Shown: piece after piece, positions 16,155 to 26,566 of the stretch
Numbering within the stretch: the first letter of the stretch is position 1
Layout: every line of letters starts with the position of its first letter
The notes under the pieces: generated by a model
Told to the model about the DNA's origin: nothing
Seen by the model: only the letters and a program-made list of their open reading frames with translations
Database searches by the model: none
Program-made: the position numbers and the translations under genes
From: Candidatus Dependentiae bacterium
Lineage (GTDB): Bacteria > Babelota > Babeliae > Babelales > Vermiphilaceae
Direction: 5' to 3'
NCBI GenBank assembly: GCA_040878395.1
Contig: JBBDMI010000008.1
Coordinates: forward strand, 1 to 64,000
Length of the DNA stretch: 64,000 nucleotides

Positions 16155-17385
16155 TATTTTGCTGACTTTCAATTTCATCTTGAATTGCCAACGTTTTTTC
16201 AATCAATTCACGCTTACGTTCAACCAGTTCAGGTTTCGCTGAAAAATAACGATCAAGTAGGGTGGCAATATCCATATCAACTTTCATTGCTCCGCGTCGT
16301 TCGCGCACAACAACTTGGCGAATAGGAATAATACCTACCACAAACATAGCTTCAGTGCATAAAGCTTGAATCTCTTTTAGGTCGACATTATCTTTTTTAT
16401 TTTCAGGAATATGATATAAGATTTTTACGATTGCATCTTTTAGATCATGTTTTTTAATTGCATCGAGCATTTGTTCTGTTTGTGGTTTGTCCGATGTAAG
16501 TTTGACTTCAATTTGAATGAATGGTCGTTGTGGCGTTTTAATGAATTCATGTGTTGTTTTGTTTTTTTCATGTATAGTTACGACACAAAATCCTTTATCT
16601 TCTTTCCTTTCACCAAAATCTATGCGTTCAGGCGATCCGGCATAGACAACTGAAGGGTATCCATTTTTATTCAGATCTTGGTAACGATGTAGATGACCAA
16701 GGCCAACATAATCAAACGGTTCAATTGCAAGCTGTGAAGGCAGCAATACCGGGTCAGTGCCATAAATTGCTCGTTTTTCCGATCCTGAAAAAATACCGGA
16801 ACTGACCGTTAAATGTCCGGTAAATACTGCAGGAATTGTAGGATCCAACTGTTGAGCAAAATTGTTAATCAATTTGCCGACAGCTTTTGAAATATATTCA
16901 GTTAGCTCGATTGCAGATTTGAGTGCATGTTTTTTTGAAACAGAAATTGTGTTACGTGTTGGCCAAGGAATGCCTACAATTTGTACCGGTCCACTTTTTG
17001 TTTGTAATACAAATGATTTCGGTTTTGCGATTACATGAAAATGAGTTGTGGGAAATTGACCAAAAATATCAAGACTGTTTGCTTTGCCAAAGCTTAAAGG
17101 GTTGTCATGATTTCCTATAACCATAACTAAGGGAATATTTGCTTTGTGTAAGCGCAAGAAACAGCGAGTAAGTAATCGTTGCTGTGTGGGACTTGGATGG
17201 GCAGTTTTATATGCGTCACCTGCAAAAAGAAAAAAATCTACCTCTTTTTCGATTGCCACATCAATGCAAAAATTTAATGCACGTTCAAAATCAAGCAGAC
17301 GGGTATGGATGCCCGTCTTGCTGTCAATTTTACCGTAGTTTTCCATGCCAAAATGGATGTCAGCTATATGAATAAATCGTATCAT
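16147..17385 (-). CDS. sbcD: SbcD-like DNA repair exonuclease (Mre11-type phosphoesterase)
   Basis: A 412-residue calcineurin-like nuclease. The phosphoesterase motifs are all visible: HIADIHFG (6-13), FAGDAYK (about 54-60), GNHDNP (about 90-95), TGHLTVSSG (about 214-222) and GLGHLHRYQ (about 248-256). SbcD with the ATPase SbcC cleaves hairpins and broken ends, which may matter in a genome with long palindromes such as those at 14.7, 21.6 and 54.1 kb. sbcC is not in this window. The start overlaps the glmU stop by 4 bp, so the two are cotranscribed. Confidence 0.9.
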   Translation of the reverse strand: MIRFIHIADIHFGMENYGKIDSKTGIHTRLLDFERALNFCIDVAIEKEVDFFLFAGDAYKTAHPSPTQQRLLTRCFLRLHKANIPLVMVIGNHDNPLSFGKANSLDIFGQFPTTHFHVIAKPKSFVLQTKSGPVQIVGIPWPTRNTISVSKKHALKSAIELTEYISKAVGKLINNFAQQLDPTIPAVFTGHLTVSSGIFSGSEKRAIYGTDPVLLPSQLAIEPFDYVGLGHLHRYQDLNKNGYPSVVYAGSPERIDFGERKEDKGFCVVTIHEKNKTTHEFIKTPQRPFIQIEVKLTSDKPQTEQMLDAIKKHDLKDAIVKILYHIPENKKDNVDLKEIQALCTEAMFVVGIIPIRQVVVRERRGAMKVDMDIATLLDRYFSAKPELVERKRELIEKTLAIQDEIESQQNIN

Positions 17386-18860
17386 AAATCGTTTTCAATC
17401 GGATCATTAGAAGTTCGCACTGCACCCATAAATTCTGTTCTTTCTTTTTTAGTATCTGTTGTCTTGCAATATGTAGGTTCAGTCTGTTTTTTTTTAAACA
17501 ATTTTTTTGTGTAACCTATTTTGTTCATTTGGGTTCCACGTTCAATAGCCAGTGTATCACAGGGAATATCTTTTGTAATGGTTGAACCTGCAGCAGTAAA
17601 ACTATTTTGTTCGATGGTAACAGGTGCTACAATGGTGTTGTTGCTACCAATGAATACATTATCTTTGATAACGGTTTTGTTTTTATTTTTTCCATCAAAA
17701 TTACAAGTAATAGTGCCGGCACCTATGTTTACTGATGTTCCAATTTCAGTATCACCAATGTAGCTTAAATGTTTTGCTTTTGAATGTGAGCCAATAGTGC
17801 TACGTTTTATTTCAACAAAATTGCCAATGATTGCAGAGTCTTCAATTATTGTTTCTTCTTGAATATGTGCAAATGGACCAACTTGACAGTTGTTTCCTAC
17901 AGTTGCATTTTTTACAATAGTAAACGGCATTATTTCTGTATTATCGCCAACAACGGTCCCTTCAAGGGATGAATATTCATGAATCTTGCAGTTGTTGCCA
18001 ATTTTACTGCCGTATAAAATATGAACGCCGCATCCTATATAAGTTCCAGCACCAATTTCAACATCTAAGTCTATGTGCACATTATGTGCAACTGAGAAAC
18101 GTACACCATTTTCCATCCAATGTTTAATAATATTTGAGCGTTGAATCTGTTCAGCTGCCCATAATTCATGTTGATTGTTTACGCCGCGAATATGATCAAA
18201 CGGTGCGATGGTTGTCGAAACGGTATAGTTGTTTTCACTTGCAATCGCTACCAAGTCGGTAATATGATATTCTGAGCTAACAGCATTTTGTTTTAAGGAA
18301 GTACTATGTTCTTCTAAAAAATCTCTTTTAATTAAATAAATGCCTGCATTAATACAGCAATGTTCTGATGTATCTTCATTAAATTCTTTTGCTTCAACAA
18401 TTTTAATAGCGGAATCAGTTTTGACTACACGCCCATAACTTGTTGTTGGATCTGCATTATGAGCCATGACAAAGCTGATAGCTGCATGAGATTCGATATG
18501 TTTTGTATATAATGATTGGATGATTTCAGAAGTTATTAAGGGCATATCTCCATTTAAAACCAATATGTGTTCTTTATTCCATTGTTCTTTTGTGCAAAGG
18601 AGAGCATGCCCTGTTCCTTTGCTTTTTGCATCTTGAGTAACAAAGTCTGCTTGTTGTTTATATGTTTTTAATGTTGAGGCTATTAATTCTTTTTGATGCC
18701 CAACAACAACTGTTGTTGGAATGTTTAAGGATTTTAATAGCTTTGTGCTAAATACGATCATTGGTTGCCCGCAAATCTCTTCAATTAATTTACTACGTCC
18801 GGTTTTTAATCGAGTTGATTTGCCGGCAGCCAATACGATGGCTTGTATATTTTGTTTCAT
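17382..18860 (-). CDS. glmU: bifunctional UDP-GlcNAc pyrophosphorylase / GlcN-1-P acetyltransferase
   Basis: A 492-residue enzyme that makes UDP-GlcNAc, the precursor of peptidoglycan and lipid A. The N-terminal uridyltransferase has LAAGKSTRLKTGRSKLI (about 11-27), KSKGTGHALL and NGDMPL. The C-terminal left-handed beta-helix has hexapeptide repeats and the acetyltransferase block KHLSYIGDTEIG followed by NIGAGTITCNFDG. The C-terminus is about 30 residues longer than in E. coli GlmU (456) and is Lys/Thr-rich. It is the upstream gene of the sbcD pair. Confidence 0.95.
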   Translation of the reverse strand: MKQNIQAIVLAAGKSTRLKTGRSKLIEEICGQPMIVFSTKLLKSLNIPTTVVVGHQKELIASTLKTYKQQADFVTQDAKSKGTGHALLCTKEQWNKEHILVLNGDMPLITSEIIQSLYTKHIESHAAISFVMAHNADPTTSYGRVVKTDSAIKIVEAKEFNEDTSEHCCINAGIYLIKRDFLEEHSTSLKQNAVSSEYHITDLVAIASENNYTVSTTIAPFDHIRGVNNQHELWAAEQIQRSNIIKHWMENGVRFSVAHNVHIDLDVEIGAGTYIGCGVHILYGSKIGNNCKIHEYSSLEGTVVGDNTEIMPFTIVKNATVGNNCQVGPFAHIQEETIIEDSAIIGNFVEIKRSTIGSHSKAKHLSYIGDTEIGTSVNIGAGTITCNFDGKNKNKTVIKDNVFIGSNNTIVAPVTIEQNSFTAAGSTITKDIPCDTLAIERGTQMNKIGYTKKLFKKKQTEPTYCKTTDTKKERTEFMGAVRTSNDPIENDL

Positions 18861-19069
18861 TTTACCGTCCCTTTTTTTTTGGGTTTAGAGGTGCTTGGTG
18901 AAAATACGACAAAAGAGTAGCAATTAATGCTTTATAAGTCTAATCAATGTCTACCTAAATGTTACACAAGAATTTTTTTTTATTTAGGTTATACTAAACA
19001 AGCTGATTGTCTGTTGGTTTTGCTTTGCAAAACAAGAAAATTGGGTATTATTAAATGAATTAAAATAAT

Positions 19070-19158
19070 AGAGAGATGGCAGAGTGGTCGAATGCGGTCG
19101 CCTCGAAAGCGATTATTTCATGCAAATGGAATCGAGGGTTCGAATCCCTCTCTCTCTA
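19070..19158 (+). tRNA. tRNA-Ser (anticodon CGA)
   Basis: An 89-base class II tRNA. The acceptor AGAGAGA (19070-19076) pairs with TCTCTCT (19151-19157). The D arm GGCAGAGTGGTCGAATGC, anticodon stem-loop GTCGC-CTCGAAA-GCGAT (anticodon CGA, reads UCG), a long variable arm and the T arm GAGGGTTCGAATCCCTC are all present. The discriminator is A and CCA is not encoded. A TTATACT box near 18989-18995 could be its -10 element, but no clear -35 is seen. Confidence 0.93.
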
Positions 19159-19190
19159 AAAAAATGAGTAAGTCGCTAGGAAGTCTAAAT

Positions 19191-20429
19191 ATGTCACGTA
19201 CAACGAAGTTTTTTGTAATTAGTTTTTTGTTTGTTATCGGTAACACGCACGCAACAATTTTTGATAATCGTTTTATTCCATTTTTACAACGACCATATAT
19301 TGTAGTGCCGGGAAGGTCATCGCATAGTTCGTTTGATGTTTTTTTTGCAACAGCGAGTAAAGCATTTGGAAAATTTGATCGTGAAATCGGTATTCCGGAA
19401 TTGACTGGGGAATATAATCAACAGTCTGTTGCCCGTTCATTTGTGGCACTTGGTTGCCCTAATCCATTGCCATCAGAATTTCAACGAAAAAAAATTATAT
19501 GGAATTCAGAAGGAAAGTTAGAAGCTCAAGGATTCGAGTTTTCCTTGCGCAAAAAACTTTTTAAAGAGTATTACCTAGGTTTCTATGGATACTTTATGCG
19601 TGTTGATACTACATCAGAATTTTTCTTAAATTTAAACGAATCAGATTTGTCACTTTCATTGCCGCGCGGTGATCGACTATTGTTAGATCGTGTACGGCGT
19701 GGCATGAATGTAATGGCGTCTTTGAGAACAGGAGACCATGCATCACAAACCGGGTTTGGTGATTTAGATGTGTATTTTATGTGGCAACGTAACTGGGATT
19801 ATAAGCTTAAGTTTCGCAGTATTTGGGCGCAAGCAAGTGTTGGAGCACTTTTGCCTGCAGGCCAATCAAAACAAATTGATGAACCCACATCGATACCATT
19901 TGGTGGAGATGGATTTTGGGGGGCATATCTTGAAGGACAAGCTGAATTTGAACTAAAAGAAGATTGGAAAGCCGGTGCATTTATGCGAATAAGCAAACGT
20001 TTTTCACGCACAAAGCTTGAACGTGTACCATTGAATTGCGAACCGTTTCAATTTAGTCCATTTATTAGTGAAGTCGATGTGAATCCGGGTCCAACATTTG
20101 TAGCAATGGGTTGGGCAAATTTTGAGAATATTCACAAAGGTTTGGGCATGCGCGTATTACTTACCATTCGTCGTCACTGGCAAGATTCATGGAACTTACA
20201 ATGTTGCCCTCCAATGTGTGATATTGATCAATGTTCAATTGAAGAAGAGACAAGTTGGGGTTCTGATTATATTACCTTGAATGTTTTTTATGATTTTGGT
20301 AAGACAAAAGTGTGCCGTAGCTTTGAGCCAATTGTCTTTTTTGCATGGGATGTTCCTTCTAATCTGCTTGAAACGGTAAGAGCACTGAAAACCAATAAAA
20401 TTGTGTTGGGTGTTGAATTTAGTTTTTAA
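19191..20429 (+). CDS. predicted outer membrane beta-barrel protein
   Basis: A 412-residue protein with signal peptide MSRTTKFFVISFLFVIGNTHA. The mature part is full of alternating polar/aromatic strands (for example YLGFYGYFMRVDT and WGAYLEGQAEFEL) separated by short loops. It ends VLGVEFSF, with the C-terminal Phe used for assembly by the BAM machinery. This supports a porin-like barrel in the outer membrane. Four Cys lie in one loop (about 340-355: CCPPMCDIDQC). The start at 19191 has AGGAAG upstream and follows the tRNA by 32 bases. Earlier in-frame starts would lie inside the tRNA. Confidence 0.75.
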   Translation: MSRTTKFFVISFLFVIGNTHATIFDNRFIPFLQRPYIVVPGRSSHSSFDVFFATASKAFGKFDREIGIPELTGEYNQQSVARSFVALGCPNPLPSEFQRKKIIWNSEGKLEAQGFEFSLRKKLFKEYYLGFYGYFMRVDTTSEFFLNLNESDLSLSLPRGDRLLLDRVRRGMNVMASLRTGDHASQTGFGDLDVYFMWQRNWDYKLKFRSIWAQASVGALLPAGQSKQIDEPTSIPFGGDGFWGAYLEGQAEFELKEDWKAGAFMRISKRFSRTKLERVPLNCEPFQFSPFISEVDVNPGPTFVAMGWANFENIHKGLGMRVLLTIRRHWQDSWNLQCCPPMCDIDQCSIEEETSWGSDYITLNVFYDFGKTKVCRSFEPIVFFAWDVPSNLLETVRALKTNKIVLGVEFSF

Positions 20430-20439
20430 TAAAGGGTGA

Positions 20440-21510
<1,071 letters not shown>

Positions 21511-21550
21511 CTCACCTTACGCAAAATTATTTTTTACTTTTTTCAATAAA

Positions 21551-21667
21551 TGTGAACATTTTTTTAAAAATTTTTTGTATAGCAATGATCATTATAGATG
21601 AAAGTAGTTTACCCATTTTGTCATCAAGTTAACAACATACTTGATGACAAAATGGGTAAACTACTTT
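21551..21667. repeat. long perfect palindrome within a dispersed repeat
   Basis: The 29-base arm 21601-21629 (AAAGTAGTTTACCC...ATCAAGT) is the exact reverse complement of 21639-21667, with a 9-base loop. The left part (21551-21629), read on the minus strand, matches 54444-54519 closely (TGACAAAAT...TCATCTATAAT...CTATACAAAAAAT). The right arm and beyond (about 21645-21715) resemble 54368-54440 (GACAA-ATGG-AAA-TTGCTTTGTTTTTT). It is therefore a rearranged copy of the same repeat family, lying after mreB. Confidence 0.8.
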
Positions 21668-21681
21668 GTTTTTTCACTTCG

Positions 21682-21721
21682 ATTATTATCACATACTATT
21701 TGAAAACTGTGTGATAATAAT
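21682..21721. other. hairpin downstream of the palindrome
   Basis: ATTATTATCACA (21682-21693) and TGTGATAATAAT (21710-21721) form a 12-bp perfect stem with a 16-base loop. It is flanked by T-rich DNA and could end transcripts from either mreB or the convergent peptidase gene, or may simply be part of the repeat. Confidence 0.5.
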
Positions 21722-21789
21722 TTTAAAAAGAGTTTCTTCTAAAATAAGTTATTAAATTTGTGAGTGCGTAAGATGAGTGAAGTAATATA

Positions 21790-22659
21790 TTATTCTTCAA
21801 CAACTTCATCCATTTCTTCCAGTCTTTTTGCAAATCGATTTATACGGCTCATATCGCTCGGATGATCATTATGTAATAGTTCATAAAGAGATGAAGGCTT
21901 TGGATCTATGTGAGCATAGAAAGTGAGGTATTTTATTATTTCTTTTATTTCATCTCTGTGTACTATAGCTTCATCAGCACGTTTTTCCTGATGCCGTCTA
22001 TTTGCAAAAAAAATGAGTTTGTTTATTTCATTGAGTCCCAGTCCGGATATTACTTTTGTAAACATTCCGTGTTTTATGATTTGATAAAGGGGTTTATATC
22101 TAGATAAAAGTAATGTTCCTATGGGGATTGGAAAGCAAGAAGCTATCATTTTTTTAACATCTTTGTTTTTTATATGTGCTGCCTCATGAGCTAGAATAGC
22201 TTTTGAGCATGTTAAATAATCTTGATATGTCCACTTTTCGTAGACAGAACAATCCTGAGATTCTTTTGTTAATGTATAATAAGGCCGATTTGTAGGGTCT
22301 GTTTTTAGGATATGATCTAGTATCTTGGCTTCTTCTTGAGCAAGAGTGACCTTAGTGCCATTAGTAGCATATTCGCTTGATTTTTCTTTTGTTATATGGA
22401 CTTTTATTTTTTCAGGCTTTTCGACATTTTCTCTTTCTAGTATTGTGTGGACAAAATCTTTAATAAGAGGTGGTGCAGGATGAGTATTATCTTCTCTCAT
22501 TGCTATAATGCCACCTACTGCCATTTGACTGGCTAGTGCAAAATGAATGCTGGTGCCTAATTCTGACCATATTCGTTTTGCATGATGCATAGCATATAAA
22601 GGAGAAGACAATGTTCCTATTGCGAGACCAAAAAATAGAGTTTTTTTAAAAATATGCAT
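21790..22659 (-). CDS. exported M48-like zinc metallopeptidase
   Basis: A 289-residue protein with signal peptide MHIFKKTLFFGLAIGTLSSPLYA. It carries the zinc-peptidase motif HEAAH (about 173-177, in ILAHEAAHIKNKD) and, downstream, KRADEAIV (about 242-249), which fits the third-ligand ExxxD motif of M48 peptidases. A hydrophobic stretch (MIASCFPIPIGTLLLS) follows the HExxH, as in this family. It probably degrades or processes proteins in the periplasm or outside the cell. Substrate unknown. Confidence 0.75.
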   Translation of the reverse strand: MHIFKKTLFFGLAIGTLSSPLYAMHHAKRIWSELGTSIHFALASQMAVGGIIAMREDNTHPAPPLIKDFVHTILERENVEKPEKIKVHITKEKSSEYATNGTKVTLAQEEAKILDHILKTDPTNRPYYTLTKESQDCSVYEKWTYQDYLTCSKAILAHEAAHIKNKDVKKMIASCFPIPIGTLLLSRYKPLYQIIKHGMFTKVISGLGLNEINKLIFFANRRHQEKRADEAIVHRDEIKEIIKYLTFYAHIDPKPSSLYELLHNDHPSDMSRINRFAKRLEEMDEVVEE

Positions 22660-22839
22660 AATGAACCTTCAGGTAATATGTATGTTTTTCTATATATATA
22701 TAACATTATATAGTATCATGCATGGAAATAATGTTAATCAGTAATTTTTGCGCATAAGTGGATTGCAAAGCTTATCTGATCACTGTACACTGTGTATATT
22801 AGCAAAATGGATCTTAAATCAATGTAGGGGTTGGCACAC

Positions 22840-23622
22840 GTGGCTCACGGCAAATTTCAGGATATTTTTCTCAAAAAGAAATATGGTCAACATTTTTTAA
22901 CTGATCAAAGAGTTGTTGATCATATGATTGATGCTGTTGAAATTAATAATGCGTCGGTTATTGAGATTGGTCCGGGGGGTGGGTTTTTAACTAAATCTAT
23001 TTTGCAATGTCCCATTGCTCGCCTATGGGCATTTGAAATCGATCCTGATTGGGCAGGATATATTACTGAAACCTATTCATGCAAAGAGTTAACGGTATTT
23101 CATGAAAATTTCTTGGATATCGATTTTTCTATGTTTGATGAGCATAAGCCTTGGACGGTGCTTGCCAATTTACCTTATCAAGTTACATTTCCTATTTTAC
23201 ATCGATTTCAACAGCATCGTCATCTGCTCAAAGAGGGTGTTGTGATGGTGCAAGAAGAGGTTGCACAAAAAATAGTCAAAACAAAAGGACGTGGCTATGG
23301 TTTTCCATCATTGTTTTTTCAACATTTTTTTGATTGGAAATTGATGGATAAAATTCCACCAACAGCATTTAATCCGCCACCAAAAGTATTTTCTCGTCTT
23401 TTATATTTTAAAACAAAACAAAATGTTCCTGAAATTGAAAATGAAGCAGAATTTTGGAAATTTATTAAAATTTGCTTTAAACAGCCACGACGTACATTGC
23501 GTAACAACTTAATGCAATCGCATTATGATATGAATAAGCTTTCAGAGGAGCTGCTCAATCAACGTGCACAGCAACTGGATATGAAGGATCTACTCGTTAT
23601 TTGGCATGATTTGAATAAGTAA
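22840..23622 (+). CDS. rsmA: 16S rRNA dimethyladenosine transferase
   Basis: A 260-residue methyltransferase (KsgA/RsmA) that dimethylates two adjacent adenosines near the 3' end of 16S rRNA. Motifs seen: KKYGQHFL near the N-terminus, the SAM loop IEIGPGGGFLTK, the acidic AFEIDPDW and the catalytic LANLPYQV (N-L-P-Y). The C-terminal block FKQPRRTLRNNL is also typical. GTG at 22840 is preferred over TTG at 22831 because TAGGGG then sits about 9 bases upstream. It converges on the exported hydrolase gene, with the two stops only 1 base apart. Confidence 0.93.
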   Translation: MAHGKFQDIFLKKKYGQHFLTDQRVVDHMIDAVEINNASVIEIGPGGGFLTKSILQCPIARLWAFEIDPDWAGYITETYSCKELTVFHENFLDIDFSMFDEHKPWTVLANLPYQVTFPILHRFQQHRHLLKEGVVMVQEEVAQKIVKTKGRGYGFPSLFFQHFFDWKLMDKIPPTAFNPPPKVFSRLLYFKTKQNVPEIENEAEFWKFIKICFKQPRRTLRNNLMQSHYDMNKLSEELLNQRAQQLDMKDLLVIWHDLNK

Positions 23623-23623
23623 G

Positions 23624-25036
23624 TTACGAAATTAATGTTGCGCTAAATGGGTGTCGCTTTTTCTTTCGGTATTTGCGTTCAGCACGACGGCGCCTTTTGC
23701 GTCCTTTATATATTAAATCTCGTTTTTCTTTATCTTGTCTTGCTTTTTCGAGTGATGCTTCGATATGTTCATCATATTCTTCAATATCGTAGCAATCCGG
23801 AATACATGGTTTGACCATCTCTTTGAGTTTGTTTATTGTTTGTTTATTGAAAAATTCAACGATGGTTACATCTTTCCATGATTTTTGATTCTTGATAATC
23901 ATATGCTCATATTCAGGGCGAATATCCATGATGATTGGTTGTTTAGGGTTTGGTGCTTGTGCGCGGCATAAATTTTGATTTATTTGATCAAGAAGATATG
24001 GAAGGAAAATCATGAATGGTAGTGGTTCTAAAATAAAATTTTGGCGATAATTCGCAGGGGTCCATCCATAAAACCATAATTCAATATGGCCTGGTGAGGC
24101 ATCACGGAAACGTTTTGATTTTCCTGAAATGCTTGGAACATCATTTGGGTTAAAGCAGGGCAGTTCAGTACGATGTTTTCCTTGTACTGAACGTGTCATA
24201 CGCAGTTGAATTTGAGTCAATTTCTCAGGTAACTTAAAATATTTTCGCTCACTAAATCGACGTCGTGAAAAGAAACGTTTTGTGGAGAAAAAATCTAATT
24301 TTTGTATGCGATCGCCACGAGAATATATTTGATAAGCACGTTTGAAGATTGGATCTGCAAGTAAAAAATCAGTTTCACATTGAATTGGCGCACCAAGCAT
24401 AATGAGTTCATCAATCTTTATTGTTTGATCAACATCTTCATTTTGGCGTACGGCACCTAAATTAAGGCATACATTGCCACCATGACTATAGCCAATTACG
24501 CGCACTTCAGGATCGATTCCTTGAGCACGAAACTTAGTGACTTCCGCTGTTATGCTTCGATACAGTGGAATTGCATCATAATATCTAATGCGTGTACTGA
24601 GAAGTCCGTACCAACCATAGGTATAATAATGATTATCATAATTACAGTGTGGATTGGTTAATTTTTCAATCATATTAAATTGACGCGCAACGAGCCCAGA
24701 TGCATATCCTTTTTCAATGCGATCAGGATCAACTTTATGTAATCCAATTTCTTGCATAGCTTGATTTTTAAAGAAAAAATCATCTTCGCGCATATACTTT
24801 ACGGTTTCAGAATATAAGGTTTCTTCAATACGATCGGTAATGAAACGCATAAAATTAGAAAATGAAAGATGCGGCTTGATGCTCATGATGCCATGCACAA
24901 AGAAGGTAAGACGAACTTTGTTGTTTGTAGAGATATTGATATTGGGACAACAAACATTTGCAATGGTGCTATGTGTAGAGGTGTACAATGTTGTGCATAA
25001 GAAATAGAGAAGATAGTAAATATGTAATTGTTTCAC
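23624..25036 (-). CDS. exported alpha/beta hydrolase, lipase-like
   Basis: A 470-residue protein beginning at a GTG preceded by AGGGGAA. The N-terminus (MKQLHIYYLLYFLCTTLYTS) is a signal peptide. RLTFFVHGIMSIKP gives the HG oxyanion turn and VIGYSHGGNVCLNLGA gives the nucleophile elbow G-Y-S-H-G (Ser at about residue 185). Its target is unknown; an esterase or lipase role is suggested by the fold. The last 30 residues are strikingly basic (RKRRRRAERKYRKKKRHPF). With the cPLA2-type enzyme at 3559, it is a second predicted exported lipid or ester hydrolase. Confidence 0.78.
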   Translation of the reverse strand: MKQLHIYYLLYFLCTTLYTSTHSTIANVCCPNINISTNNKVRLTFFVHGIMSIKPHLSFSNFMRFITDRIEETLYSETVKYMREDDFFFKNQAMQEIGLHKVDPDRIEKGYASGLVARQFNMIEKLTNPHCNYDNHYYTYGWYGLLSTRIRYYDAIPLYRSITAEVTKFRAQGIDPEVRVIGYSHGGNVCLNLGAVRQNEDVDQTIKIDELIMLGAPIQCETDFLLADPIFKRAYQIYSRGDRIQKLDFFSTKRFFSRRRFSERKYFKLPEKLTQIQLRMTRSVQGKHRTELPCFNPNDVPSISGKSKRFRDASPGHIELWFYGWTPANYRQNFILEPLPFMIFLPYLLDQINQNLCRAQAPNPKQPIIMDIRPEYEHMIIKNQKSWKDVTIVEFFNKQTINKLKEMVKPCIPDCYDIEEYDEHIEASLEKARQDKEKRDLIYKGRKRRRRAERKYRKKKRHPFSATLIS

Positions 25037-25209
25037 AATGATTCCCCTATAGCCCTTTTTTTTATATCATATCTTTACGTATTCATTTTAAGTATATTGA
25101 AAAAATATAAAAATTTCAAATAGGAATCTAAAACTTAAATAAATAGTTGAACTATAGGGAAAACTGTGATTATTTTATTAAACGCTTTTTTTACATAGAA
25201 CGTTTAATT

Positions 25210-25683
25210 TTAAGCTTTTAATAATTCTACGTCAAAAATTAATGTAGCGTTAGGTGGAATGACTGCACCTGCTCCACGTTGACCATAGCCAAGTTCTGCC
25301 GGAATAATCAAACGACGTTTTTCACCAACTTTCATGCCGACAACACCTTCGTCCCAACCTTTAATGACTTGTCCCATACCTAAAAGGAATTGGAAAGGTT
25401 GGTTGCGATCAACACTGCTATCAAATTTTGAGCCCTGTTTACCGTTTTCATCAAGCCAACCGGTGTAATGTACGGTTACCATTGTGCCTTTTTTTGCTAC
25501 ATCAGCATTTTCAGGGGCTTGAGTGAGGATTTCGTATTGTAATCCTGAATTAGTAGTGGTCATATGTCGTGTTGCTCCTTGTTCTTTTTGAGTGACTTGT
25601 GGTATGTCGTTTTTTTGTTCTTGCAGGCAACCACTCAACGAACTTAAAAATGTTAGTCCATATAAAATATCTGTCTTTTTCAT
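25210..25683 (-). CDS. FKBP-type peptidyl-prolyl isomerase lipoprotein
   Basis: A 157-residue lipoprotein with lipobox SLSGC (Cys19) followed by an FKBP domain (about 50-157). Family residues are clear: VTVHYTGWL, the FDSS loop, [30 protein letters not shown] and the ending [16 protein letters not shown]. It should speed proline isomerisation during folding of envelope proteins, anchored to a membrane. The ribosome site is GAGGAT. It stands alone as a single gene. Confidence 0.92.
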   Translation of the reverse strand: MKKTDILYGLTFLSSLSGCLQEQKNDIPQVTQKEQGATRHMTTTNSGLQYEILTQAPENADVAKKGTMVTVHYTGWLDENGKQGSKFDSSVDRNQPFQFLLGMGQVIKGWDEGVVGMKVGEKRRLIIPAELGYGQRGAGAVIPPNATLIFDVELLKA

Positions 25684-25879
25684 TATTAATCCTCATTAAT
25701 TTGTTCATTAATTCTTTTAAAAAGAGCATAACTTAACTCATAAAATGTGCAAGTAATAGTTGTTTATTTAAATAAAAAAATAAATTTAGTACAAAACTCT
25801 CGTATTTAATTTTTGCATTGTTTTATGCTGTATGGCAGTAAAATAAATAAACATTTTCAAGTCGGATAGAGGGTATGGC

Positions 25880-26566
25880 ATGTTTTTGTTGCAGCGGTTA
25901 GGTGGTTGTATTTCATTATGGTTCAGTTTAATGCGTGTTTCATATCAGATAGTTTATGGTTATTTTCGTTTGCAAAAGTTGCCCCATCCAATGGTTACCA
26001 TTTTTGGGGGAGCTCGTGCATTACAAACAGATGATTATGCCGAATTGGCTCATGAGTTGGGGCAACGGCTTGCAAAAGCCGGGATTTCAGTCGTGACAGG
26101 AGGTGGTTCAGGCATTATGGAAGCAGCGAGTTGTGGTGCGACTAATGAAAAAAATGGTGGTTCATCCATTGGTATTGGTGTAAAGGGTTTGGGCGAAGGT
26201 CAAAATCCATGCGTAAAAGAATATTTTATATTGGATTATTTTTTTGCACGTAGATGGTTGTTAACACGTTATTCGGACGGGTTTATTGTTTTTCCCGGTG
26301 GCTATGGAACTTTAGATGAGTTGACAGAATTGCTTACTTTGATACGGACAAAAAAATTGCCTGTTTCGCCGATTGTTTTAATTGGTATCGAGTACTGGCA
26401 GCCGTTTATGGATTGGCTGAAAAAAGAGGTGTTAGGGCATCGTTTTATTATTGAAGAACATTTAGAAATTTTTGTATTAACTGATGATATACAAGAGGCG
26501 TTTGATATTGTGCATGATTTTTGTCGACCGATCATGAGCGAAAAAGATAAAAAGGATAAGAAATGA
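25880..26566 (+). CDS. LOG family (TIGR00730-like) protein, first of a tandem pair
   Basis: A 228-residue Rossmann-fold protein of the LOG/'lysine decarboxylase-like' family, whose studied members release free bases from nucleoside 5'-monophosphates. It has VTGGGSGIMEAAS (about 74-86) and FPGGYGTLDELTE (about 137-149), with the R-R dyad in FFARRWLLTRYSDGF just before. A hydrophobic N-terminus of about 30 residues precedes the domain. The next gene starts inside its stop (ATGA), so the pair forms an operon. The physiological substrate is unknown. Confidence 0.87.
   Translation: MFLLQRLGGCISLWFSLMRVSYQIVYGYFRLQKLPHPMVTIFGGARALQTDDYAELAHELGQRLAKAGISVVTGGGSGIMEAASCGATNEKNGGSSIGIGVKGLGEGQNPCVKEYFILDYFFARRWLLTRYSDGFIVFPGGYGTLDELTELLTLIRTKKLPVSPIVLIGIEYWQPFMDWLKKEVLGHRFIIEEHLEIFVLTDDIQEAFDIVHDFCRPIMSEKDKKDKK

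Noticed and set aside
18985-19000. Promoter for the tRNA-Ser gene (TTATACT)
   Set aside because: A -10-like box exists about 75 bases upstream but no credible -35 element at the right spacing was found, so it is mentioned only in the tRNA entry.
19092-19190. N-terminal extension of the barrel protein through the tRNA
   Set aside because: The reading frame is open through tRNA-Ser, but the signal peptide and ribosome site place the start at 19191.
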